This document shows positions 1-6,313 of a stretch of 64,000 bases of DNA, one piece after another. Positions within the stretch are counted from its first letter, which is position 1. The number at the start of each line of letters is the position of its first letter. The stretch comes from Pseudoduganella lurida. GTDB lineage: Bacteria; Pseudomonadota; Gammaproteobacteria; Burkholderiales; Burkholderiaceae_D. The notes below the pieces were generated by a model. It saw only the letters and a program-made list of their open reading frames with translations, was not told the origin of the DNA and did not search any database. The stretch spans positions 1,054,001 to 1,118,000 of the forward strand of contig NZ_VLLB01000001.1 of the NCBI RefSeq assembly GCF_007830455.1. Direction: 5' to 3'. Both the position numbers and the translations under genes were made by a program.

Positions 1-83
1 ATAATGAGGAAGTCGGTGTCGACCAGGAGGTACGGATAGGGCGAGGCCGTGAACAGCGCCGCATAGTCGGGTTGGAGGGCCAT
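1..83 (-). CDS. PAS-domain sensor protein, N-terminal fragment
   Basis: The reverse strand opens with ATG at 83 and stays open to the window edge, giving about 27 residues that begin MALQPDYAALFTASPYPYLL. A short leader ending in a phrase of the type LFxASPxPYLLxD is typical of the first PAS domain of histidine kinases and cyclic-di-GMP enzymes in this bacterial group. Only the start of the domain is inside the window, so the output domain cannot be named. Its promoter would lie in 84-227, shared with the small gene at 228. Confidence 0.55.
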   Translation of the reverse strand, partial: MALQPDYAALFTASPYPYLLVDTDFLI

Positions 84-98
84 CCGGCATTTTTGCAT

Positions 99-116
99 AC
101 TTGTATCGAAACAAGT
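99..116. promoter_or_regulatory. Short inverted repeat in a divergent promoter region
   Basis: ACTTGT and ACAAGT flank six bases (ATCGAA), a perfect 6-base inverted repeat between the sensor fragment (minus) and the small membrane gene (plus). It could be an operator for either gene. Short palindromes arise by chance, so this is tentative. Confidence 0.25.
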
Positions 117-227
117 GCGCCAACCCGTGCGGGAGCACGCCGTTCAGGCTCCTAGCTCAACAGGACGGGCCCTCCCGGCGACTTCTGATATTGTTGGACA
201 ACTTAACAACATTTCGAGGACCACCCC

Positions 228-311
228 ATGAAAATCCTGCTCTGGATCGTCGCCATCATCTTCATCGTCGGCCTGCTCACCATCACGGGCGTGCTGAAAC
301 TGATCTTCTGA
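228..311 (+). CDS. Small single-span membrane protein (27 aa)
   Basis: An ATG at 228 is followed by 27 codons and TGA at 309-311. The product is almost wholly hydrophobic (begins MKILLWIVAIIFIVGLL, ends GVLKLIF), enough for one membrane span with a lysine at each end. A purine-rich GAGGA lies about 7 bases before the ATG, a good ribosome-binding site. It ends 12 bases before the stop codon of the convergent SDR gene. From memory, similar 27-28 residue peptides occur in related Burkholderiales, but I cannot search here. Function unknown; it may modulate a membrane complex, as small membrane proteins often do. Confidence 0.6.
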   Translation: MKILLWIVAIIFIVGLLTITGVLKLIF

Positions 312-323
312 TCTCCCTGCCGG

Positions 324-1112
324 TCAGACGATGGTGTCGATGACGCCACCGTCGACCCGCAATGCCGCGCCGGTCGTCGCGGCAGCCTGTTCCGAGCTGG
401 CATACAGGACCATATTGGCCACTTCCTCGACGCTGGCCGCCCGGCGCAGGATCGACGAGCCCCGCTGGGCCACCACGAAGTCCGCCGCCACCTGTTCCAG
501 CGAGCTGCCGGTGCGCGCCACATCCTCCTTCAGCATGTCCGCCACGCCTTCCGACAGCGTCGGCCCCGGCAGCACCGCATTCACATTCACGCCGGTACCC
601 GCCAGCCGCTTGGCCAGGCCGCGCGAGACCGCCAGCTGGGCCGTTTTCGAAAAGCCGTAATGGATCATGTCGGACGGGATGTTCACCGCCGACTCGGACG
701 AGATGAACACGATGCGGCCCCAGCCCCGTTCGACCATGCCCGGCGCATAGGCTTTCGACAGGCGCACGCCCGACATCACGTTGACCTGGAAGAAGCGCTC
801 CCATTCGCTGTCCGGGATGTCGAAGAAATCCTGCGGGCCGAACACGCCGAGGTTGTTGACGAGGATGTCGATATCCGGATGGGCCGCCACCAGTGCGGCG
901 CAGCCTTCCGCCGTGCCGAGATCGCCCACGAAACCCGTTGCTGCCCTACCGGCATCGCCGAGCTTGGCGATCGCCGCATCGACGCTCTGCTGGCTGCGCC
1001 CGTTGATGATCACCTGCGCGCCGGCGGCCAGGAAGCCTTTGGCGGTGGCGAAGCCGATGCCGGCGGTGGAGCCCGTGACGAGCACGCGGCGGTTGGTGAA
1101 CTGGATGTGCAT
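324..1112 (-). CDS. SDR family NAD(P)-dependent oxidoreductase
   Basis: A 262-residue short-chain dehydrogenase/reductase of classical size. The nucleotide-binding glycine motif TGSTAGIG is at residues 13-20 and the structural NNLG motif at 86-89. The catalytic set is complete: Ser139, Tyr152 and Lys156 in the order S-x12-YxxxK. It should reduce or oxidise a carbonyl/hydroxyl substrate in the cytoplasm. The substrate cannot be read from the sequence and no pathway gene is next door. The gene is monocistronic on the minus strand; its promoter region is 1113-1206. Confidence 0.9.
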   Translation of the reverse strand: MHIQFTNRRVLVTGSTAGIGFATAKGFLAAGAQVIINGRSQQSVDAAIAKLGDAGRAATGFVGDLGTAEGCAALVAAHPDIDILVNNLGVFGPQDFFDIPDSEWERFFQVNVMSGVRLSKAYAPGMVERGWGRIVFISSESAVNIPSDMIHYGFSKTAQLAVSRGLAKRLAGTGVNVNAVLPGPTLSEGVADMLKEDVARTGSSLEQVAADFVVAQRGSSILRRAASVEEVANMVLYASSEQAAATTGAALRVDGGVIDTIV

Positions 1113-1206
1113 GGAAGCCTCCTCGGTGGTGTGTCGGCCGAGTATAGGGGCGCGCCAGCGGGGCTTGAAGACCCGTATGCCGAATTGACTTTTCAGGAAT
1201 GCCGAA

Positions 1207-1953
1207 CTATGGGGTCACGGGCTCGCTGCGCACGGCGGGCACCGCCCTGCCCTGCCACAGGCGCAGGCCTTCCAGCAGGGCGAAGGCAATGGCCACGGCG
1301 ATCCACACCGACCACAGGGTGTGGGTGAGGAAGTGCGCGCCGCGCATCTGCTGCAGCCAGCCCAGTGCCACGCCGGGGAGGAGCGCCAGCCCTGCCACGC
1401 GCAGCGCCGTGCCCGGCCGGTGTGGCAGCCAGAACACGCCGATCGCCACCAGCCACAGCGCGCTCGATGCATGGCCGGCCGGCAGGCACTTGCCGGCCTC
1501 CACCAGCGCCGGCACATGATCGAGCAGGCGCAGGTAGGGTTCATGGCCCCCGTAGCGCGCCAGGTCCCACGGGCAGTGCGAGCTGCTGGCGTGCTTCAGC
1601 AGCGAGGTCACGGCGGGAATGGCGATGGCACACAGCGCCACGAAGCCCACCTGCGGCCGCCACCTGCCCAGCAGCCTGCCGCGCAGCACAAGGTCGGCGC
1701 CGGCCAGCACCATCGGGATGAGTGCCAGCACCGTCATCAGGCGGCGCAGGAATTCGTGGCCGAAGCGCTCCGTCAGCCAGGCATGCCGCCAGGGGAACAG
1801 GTGCGTGGCCGGGTCGTACAGCAGGTCGGCCAGGCGCAGGTCGAGGTCGGTGAAGGTGCCGAGCCACAGGATGCCGAGGGCACCGAGGATGAGGGCAAGA
1901 AGGATGTGCCGGCGGGCGGTGAAGGGAAAGACGGGCAGCTGGGAGGCGGACAT
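1207..1953 (-). CDS. PAP2-family membrane phosphatase
   Basis: A 248-residue integral membrane protein with several hydrophobic segments and a type 2 phosphatidic acid phosphatase signature. Motif one is read as Lys120 to Arg133, motif two as PAGH at 158-161, and motif three as RGAHFLTH at 204-211 with the catalytic histidines. The final Asp of the usual third motif is replaced, as in many lipid A or undecaprenyl-type PAP2 proteins. It probably removes phosphate from a lipid substrate at the periplasmic face. It is a single gene upstream of, and divergent from, modA; they share the 178-base gap 1954-2131. Confidence 0.85.
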   Translation of the reverse strand: MSASQLPVFPFTARRHILLALILGALGILWLGTFTDLDLRLADLLYDPATHLFPWRHAWLTERFGHEFLRRLMTVLALIPMVLAGADLVLRGRLLGRWRPQVGFVALCAIAIPAVTSLLKHASSSHCPWDLARYGGHEPYLRLLDHVPALVEAGKCLPAGHASSALWLVAIGVFWLPHRPGTALRVAGLALLPGVALGWLQQMRGAHFLTHTLWSVWIAVAIAFALLEGLRLWQGRAVPAVRSEPVTP

Positions 1954-2080
1954 GAATCGGGATCGAGGAAGACAGGCACCGACAGTATCGAATGGCAGAG
2001 CAAGGGAATGTTAAGCCGGTGGGAGGGATTCGTTAATCAGCGACCTCGCCAGCCGCGCGTCCGGACGAGGCGACGCCGAA

Positions 2081-2104
2081 CGCTATATACTTCAGTACAT
2101 AACG
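2081..2104. promoter_or_regulatory. ModE-type molybdate operator
   Basis: The bases CGCTATATA, six spacer bases, then TACATAACG stand 28 bases before the modA start. The established E. coli ModE consensus is CGNTATATA-N6/7-TATATAACG, so 17 of 18 consensus bases match, with a C for T in the right arm. TATATA in the left arm can also serve as the -10 element, so bound ModE-molybdate would block RNA polymerase. The modE gene itself is not in the window. Confidence 0.8.
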
Positions 2105-2131
2105 CTTTCCATCCACTCTGAAGGATTCTCC

Positions 2132-2884
2132 ATGCGCCTGAACGCCCTCCGCCTCCAATCCATTGCCGCTTTTGCCATGCTGCTGCCCGTCGCCGCCCAA
2201 GCCGCCGACCTGACCGTCTCCGCCGCGGCCAGTCTCACCAACGCCTTCAAGGAACTCGCCCACTCGTTCGAAGCGGCGCACCCGGGCAACAAGGTGCTGC
2301 TGAACTTCGCCGCTTCCGACCCGCTGGTGCAGCAGATCGCCAAGGGTGCCCCGGTGGACGTGTTCGCGTCCGCCGACCAGGAGGCAATGGACAAGGCCGA
2401 CGGCCTGAAGCTGCTGGCTGCCGGCACGCGCCGCGATTTCGTCAGCAACAGCGTGGTGCTGATCGTGCCGACCGACAGCGCGCTCCGTTCGCTGGACGAG
2501 CTGAAGGGCCCGGCCGTGAAACGCATCACCACTGGCAACCCGGCCAGCGTGCCGATCGGCCGCTACACGCAGGAAGCGCTGGCGAAGAACGGCCTGTGGA
2601 GCGCGCTGGAACCGAAATTCGTGTTCGGCACCTCGGTGCGCCAGAGCCTCGACTACGTGGCGCGCGGCGAAGCCGATGCGGGCTTCGTCTACGCGACTGA
2701 CGTGATGGCGCAGAAAGACAAGGTGAAGGCCGTGCTGACCGTGCCGACCACCACGCCGGTGCGCTACCCGATCGCGGTGCTCGCCAATGCGCCGCAACCG
2801 CAGCTGGCGCGCCAGTTCGCCGACTATGCCGCCTCCGGCACCGGCCAGGCCATCCTCGTGAAATACGGTTTCGGCAAGCCCTGA
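2132..2884 (+). CDS. modA: Molybdate ABC transporter substrate-binding protein
   Basis: A 250-residue periplasmic binding protein. A signal peptide ends at about residue 24 (AAQA followed by ADLTV). The mature part carries ModA hallmarks: the early AAASL oxyanion-binding stretch, the phrase GAPVDVFASAD near residue 82, and the ITTGNPASVPIG segment. It binds molybdate or tungstate and hands it to ModB/ModC, which are absent here: the next gene is an unrelated barrel protein. The upstream ModE-type box supports the call and implies repression when molybdate is plentiful. The start ATG follows GAAGGATTCTCC. Confidence 0.95.
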   Translation: MRLNALRLQSIAAFAMLLPVAAQAADLTVSAAASLTNAFKELAHSFEAAHPGNKVLLNFAASDPLVQQIAKGAPVDVFASADQEAMDKADGLKLLAAGTRRDFVSNSVVLIVPTDSALRSLDELKGPAVKRITTGNPASVPIGRYTQEALAKNGLWSALEPKFVFGTSVRQSLDYVARGEADAGFVYATDVMAQKDKVKAVLTVPTTTPVRYPIAVLANAPQPQLARQFADYAASGTGQAILVKYGFGKP

Positions 2885-2900
2885 GCCGACCGGCCACACC

Positions 2901-2980
2901 TGTCCTGGTGCCTGGCACCGGGACAAGTGCCTGCCATCGGGACACTCTGTCCTGGTGCCTGGCACCGGGACAGAGTGTCC
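2901..2980. repeat. Tandem palindromic elements (REP-like)
   Basis: Two copies of a 25-base palindrome (TGTCC-TGGTGCC-T-GGCACCG-GGACA) sit at 2901-2925 and 2948-2972, 47 bases apart. The second is extended to a near-perfect 41-base palindrome at 2940-2980 with arms GGACACTCTGTCC and GGACAGAGTGTCC. There is no T-run, so it is not a classical terminator. The core resembles elements at 9328-9363 and 47900-48032. Confidence 0.8.
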
Positions 2981-3140
2981 TCCGCAGTGACTAGCACGAT
3001 CGTTCTTATGTGCGCTGGCGCTCAAACAAGTTCATTTGTAAACGATAAAATGTGTTCAGTTTGGCAAGAAAGCTGCTCCGGTCTTCCGGCCCGCTTTCCG
3101 CCAGCGTGTATCCATTACAACCGAACTCTCTGGGAGCATC

Positions 3141-4010
3141 ATGCTGCACTCTTCTTCTTCCGTCGCCCGTCCATCCCGCGCGTCGGCCGGCATCGTCAAG
3201 ACCACCCTGAATCTGGGCGCCACGCTGGTGGCACTGGCAAGCTGCGGCCTGGCTGCGGCGGAGCCCTCCCCGGCGCTGGACCGCGCCAGCATCTCGGTCG
3301 GCGGCTTCTATGCCGAGCCGGAACTGCACGTGGGCGGCGACACCCGCTACGGCCGCGTCGACACGCCGGACGAGAAGATCGATGACGTCACCCTGCCCCG
3401 TGTAAAAGCCGAATTCCTGTTCGGCGACAGCCAGGGCCTGTCGTTCGACTACTTCCGCTACGACAAGCACTACAACCCGACGGTCTCCGGCAGCACCGAG
3501 GTCAACGGCCTGCCCGTCAGCGGCACGGCGCGCCTGGACGGCAAGCTGCAGCTGGACCTGGCCCAGCTGGCCTACAAGTGGTGGATCGGCCAGGGTGCCG
3601 ACGTGTTCGGCATCGGCGTCGGCGGCGCCTACCTGCACGCCAAAGTGGGCGGCACGGCCAGCGGCACGCTGGAGGGACTGCCGGCGTATGCGAACGGCAT
3701 CGAACTGAGCGGCTCGGGCTCGGCCAGCACCAGCGGCTATGCCCCGCTGCTGGAACTGGGCTGGAAGCACGCGTTCAACGACCAGTGGCGCATGTATGCC
3801 GATGCTTCCGGGGTGAAGAAGAACGGCGGCAAGCTGGAAGGCCATGTGTATGGCGGCGCGATCGGCGTGGAATGGTTCCCGGCGAAGAACGTGGGCGTGG
3901 TGCTGGACTACGGCATCCAGAAAATCAAGCTGGAACGCAATGCGGACCGCACGGCGGACCTGAACGTGCGCCTGACCGGCCCTTCGGCTTACGTGAAGTT
4001 CCGCTTCTAA
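3141..4010 (+). CDS. Outer membrane beta-barrel protein
   Basis: The 289-residue product has a signal sequence (cleavage near residue 40, ASCGLAAA). The mature chain alternates hydrophobic and polar residues in strands typical of a transmembrane barrel and ends in phenylalanine (YVKFRF), the usual signal for the BAM machinery. I see no family motif that would name a ligand. It is about the size of an 8-12 strand barrel rather than a 16-strand porin. The start follows GGGAGCATC. A strong terminator closes the gene at 4031-4066. Confidence 0.75.
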   Translation: MLHSSSSVARPSRASAGIVKTTLNLGATLVALASCGLAAAEPSPALDRASISVGGFYAEPELHVGGDTRYGRVDTPDEKIDDVTLPRVKAEFLFGDSQGLSFDYFRYDKHYNPTVSGSTEVNGLPVSGTARLDGKLQLDLAQLAYKWWIGQGADVFGIGVGGAYLHAKVGGTASGTLEGLPAYANGIELSGSGSASTSGYAPLLELGWKHAFNDQWRMYADASGVKKNGGKLEGHVYGGAIGVEWFPAKNVGVVLDYGIQKIKLERNADRTADLNVRLTGPSAYVKFRF

Positions 4011-4030
4011 GCAGCCCCGTTTTCGACAAC

Positions 4031-4066
4031 GCCCCGTCCGGCCAGCGCGCCGCACGGGGCGTTTTG
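4031..4066 (+). terminator. Rho-independent terminator
   Basis: GCCCCGT pairs with ACGGGGC across a GC-rich loop, followed by GTTTTG. It lies 20 bases after the barrel-protein stop and directly before the stop of the convergent response regulator. Confidence 0.75.
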
Positions 4067-4071
4067 CCATG

Positions 4072-4458
4072 TCAGCTTCGCTGGCGCGGATTGTGTTCGG
4101 CGATCACGCGCAGGATCGAGGCAAACGGCGCCGGCTTGGCAATGTGCTCGTCGAAGCCGGAGGTCTTCACGCGGGCCAGCGTTTCGGCATCGTTATAGGC
4201 GGTCAGCGCCACGATATACGCGGACGACGCGAGCAGCTCGCGCAGCGCGCCGGCGACGAGGTAGCCATCTACCTCCGGCATATTGATGTCGAGGAAAATG
4301 ATGTCCGGGTGATGGCGGGCCGCGAAGTTCAGCGCCTGCGCGCCGCCGTAGGCAACGTGCGTATCGAAGCCCTTGAACATCAGCAGTTCGGCAAGGCTGT
4401 CGGAGGCGTCGCGGTTGTCGTCGACGACGAGGATACGTGGGGAAGTAGGCATGGCCAT
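4072..4458 (-). CDS. Single-domain response regulator
   Basis: A CheY-like receiver and nothing else, about 128 residues from the chosen ATG. The acidic pair is in VVDDN near residue 12, the phospho-acceptor aspartate is Asp57 (FLDINMP), the threonine is in ALTAYN, and the lysine is in HIAKPAP. With no output domain it probably acts in a phosphorelay or through protein contact. The reading frame extends 20 codons further upstream, but those residues (RPNPRRLYSRNANGR) look non-native, so an ATG at 4458 or 4452 is preferred. It closely resembles the receiver at 28371-28811; no kinase is adjacent. Confidence 0.85.
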   Translation of the reverse strand: MAMPTSPRILVVDDNRDASDSLAELLMFKGFDTHVAYGGAQALNFAARHHPDIIFLDINMPEVDGYLVAGALRELLASSAYIVALTAYNDAETLARVKTSGFDEHIAKPAPFASILRVIAEHNPRQRS

Positions 4459-4626
4459 GCGTCCGTTGGCATTTCGAGAATAGAGGCGGCGCGGGTTTGG
4501 CCGAACAGCAGGCAGCACGCAATGGTGTGGCGTACTGGCTTTGAGTTTATCACAGGCAATTTGAGCGCACTAGCGCGTGCCGTGCGGTGTTGCGCCCCCG
4601 CACATGACCGCCAATCCCGCTTGGGT

Positions 4627-4674
4627 CATGAGCGTGTTCTTTCATGAGCTTGTTCTTTCATGCGCTCGTTCTTT
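4627..4674. repeat. Three 16-base tandem repeats
   Basis: Three direct copies of a 16-base unit of the form CATGAGCTTGTTCTTT lie at 4627, 4643 and 4659, with one or two differences between copies. They lie immediately after the stop codon of the flavin reductase gene on the minus strand, that is in its 3' untranslated region. Confidence 0.8.
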
Positions 4675-4680
4675 CACGGG

Positions 4681-5337
4681 CTATCCCTCCAGCGGATAGG
4701 GCGGCCGGCGCATCTGGAACAGCTGCTCGCGCGTGATCTCGAAATAGTCCGCCGGACCGCCGCCGCGCAGGATCGGCTGCGCGCCTGCCGTGTCGTAGAT
4801 GCCGTCCCGCAGCAGGTGCTGCGCGATGTGCACGCCCACCACTTCGCCGAACACCATCCAGTTGCCGGTGCCCGCGCCGGCATGCGTCTTCAGTTCAACC
4901 AGCTGCGAGACGCGGCATTCGAACGCCACCGGCGATTCGGCCACGCGTGGCACGCCCACGATCCGTGACGGCGACGGCGTGAGCCCGGCCAGCACGAATT
5001 CATCGACCTCCGGTGGCGCCGGCGCGCAACTGACATTCATCGCTTCGGCCAGCGGCCGCGTGGCCAGGTTCCACACGAATTCGCCCGTCTCCTCGATGTT
5101 GCGCAGCGTGTCCTTGCGGCCCTGGCTGGAGAAACCGATGATGGGCGGCGTGTAGTTGAAGGCGTTGAAGAAGCTGTACGGCGCCAGGTTCAGCACCCCT
5201 GCCCCGCTGCGGCTGGCGATCCAGCCGATCGGCCGCGGCCCCACGATCGCATTGAAGGGATCGTGCGGCAGGCCATGGCCGCCGGCCGGTTCGTAGAAAT
5301 AGTCGTCGTGGTTCACGTTGCACCCTGTCGCAGTCAT
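4681..5337 (-). CDS. Flavin reductase-like FMN-binding protein
   Basis: From ATG at 5337 the product is 218 residues and matches the flavin-reductase-like (DIM6/NTAB, YwrF type) family. It has FNAIVGPRPIGWI near the start, NLAPYSFFNAFN in the FMN-binding stretch, and DTLRNIEETGEFVWN. Such proteins bind FMN and either reduce it with NAD(P)H or act as flavoprotein monooxygenase partners. The reading frame runs further upstream, but that part overlaps the preceding gene and is not conserved-looking. The SMP-30 gene lies 37 bases upstream on the same strand, so co-transcription with it and the TonB receptor is likely. Confidence 0.85.
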   Translation of the reverse strand: MTATGCNVNHDDYFYEPAGGHGLPHDPFNAIVGPRPIGWIASRSGAGVLNLAPYSFFNAFNYTPPIIGFSSQGRKDTLRNIEETGEFVWNLATRPLAEAMNVSCAPAPPEVDEFVLAGLTPSPSRIVGVPRVAESPVAFECRVSQLVELKTHAGAGTGNWMVFGEVVGVHIAQHLLRDGIYDTAGAQPILRGGGPADYFEITREQLFQMRRPPYPLEG

Positions 5338-5374
5338 CGCCGCAATATACTCCGTCGATGCCCAGGCTGCCCAC

Positions 5375-6280
5375 TCAGTGCGATCCGTGCAGGCGCTGCC
5401 ACTCCAGTCCGGGGCGGTCGACGCGGAACTGCAGCAGCCGGCCGTGCTCCACTTCCGTGACATAGGCCGTGCGGCCATCCGGTCCGCCGAAGCAGATGTT
5501 GCTGGGCTTCGCGCCCGGCAGCGCGATCTCGGCCAGCACCGCGCCGTCCGGTGAAAGCTTCACCACCGTCCCCTTGCCGTGACGGGTGACATACAGATTG
5601 CCGTCGATATCGGCGCGCATGCCGTCCAGCCCGAAATCATCGAAGCGCTTCACCAGGCGCTTGCCGCCCAGCGTGCCATCAGGTGCGATCGTGAACGCCC
5701 ACACAGTGCGCTGCACGCTTTCGTTCACGTACAGCGTGTGCCCGTCCGGACTGACTTCGATGCCGTTGGCGGTGCCCAGGCCCTCGGCTGCCAGCGTAAC
5801 GCGCCCGCCCCGGTCGATGCGCCAGATCCGGCCCGTCTCGTTCTTCCAGTCCGGATCGCTCGCATACAGCACGCCCTCGGCCGTGATGGCCAGGTCGTTC
5901 GGCTGGCTCATCGCCGGCTCCTGCGCGAAGAGGCGCGGCGTCTGCTCGCCGGGTGCGAGGCGGTAGATCGCGTGGCCGACGTAATCGGCGATGTACAGGG
6001 CACCGTCGCGGTCGAAGCGCAGGCCGTTCGGCACGGCCTTGCCGGGCAAGGCGAACAGCACGCGCGCTTCGCCCTGCGGCGTGACGATGCCGACCGTGCC
6101 CTGCCGCGCGAAATTCACCGCCAGCACATTGCCGGCACGGTCCACGGCCGGCCCTTCGATGCCGGGAGTGAAGGCGTGCGATGCCGTCAGCGGGGTGGCC
6201 ACGAATAGACCGGCGGCCCACGCCGGGGACAGCATCCCGAGGCAGGCCGACAGCAGCAGATTCCACTTCATGTGGCGCAT
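5375..6280 (-). CDS. Secreted SMP-30/gluconolactonase-like protein
   Basis: A 301-residue protein with a signal peptide (cleavage after about residue 22, PAWAA). It forms a six-bladed propeller of the SMP-30/LRE type: repeated phrases such as GPAVDRAGNVLAV, GLRFDRDGALYIADY, NDLAITAEGVLYASD and GIEVSPDGHTLYVNES place metal-binding Glu, Asn and Asp residues where lactonases have them. It should hydrolyse a sugar-acid or other lactone in the periplasm. It starts 33 bases after the TonB receptor and is likely its operon partner. An alternative start is Met4 (6271). Confidence 0.85.
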   Translation of the reverse strand: MRHMKWNLLLSACLGMLSPAWAAGLFVATPLTASHAFTPGIEGPAVDRAGNVLAVNFARQGTVGIVTPQGEARVLFALPGKAVPNGLRFDRDGALYIADYVGHAIYRLAPGEQTPRLFAQEPAMSQPNDLAITAEGVLYASDPDWKNETGRIWRIDRGGRVTLAAEGLGTANGIEVSPDGHTLYVNESVQRTVWAFTIAPDGTLGGKRLVKRFDDFGLDGMRADIDGNLYVTRHGKGTVVKLSPDGAVLAEIALPGAKPSNICFGGPDGRTAYVTEVEHGRLLQFRVDRPGLEWQRLHGSH

Positions 6281-6313
6281 GCGGGTTTCAACGTCGAGTG
6301 ACGACCGCCCGGC

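Noticed and set aside
2898-2980. Terminator after modA
   Set aside because: Stems are strong, but no T-run follows either palindrome on the plus strand, so it is listed as a repeat instead.
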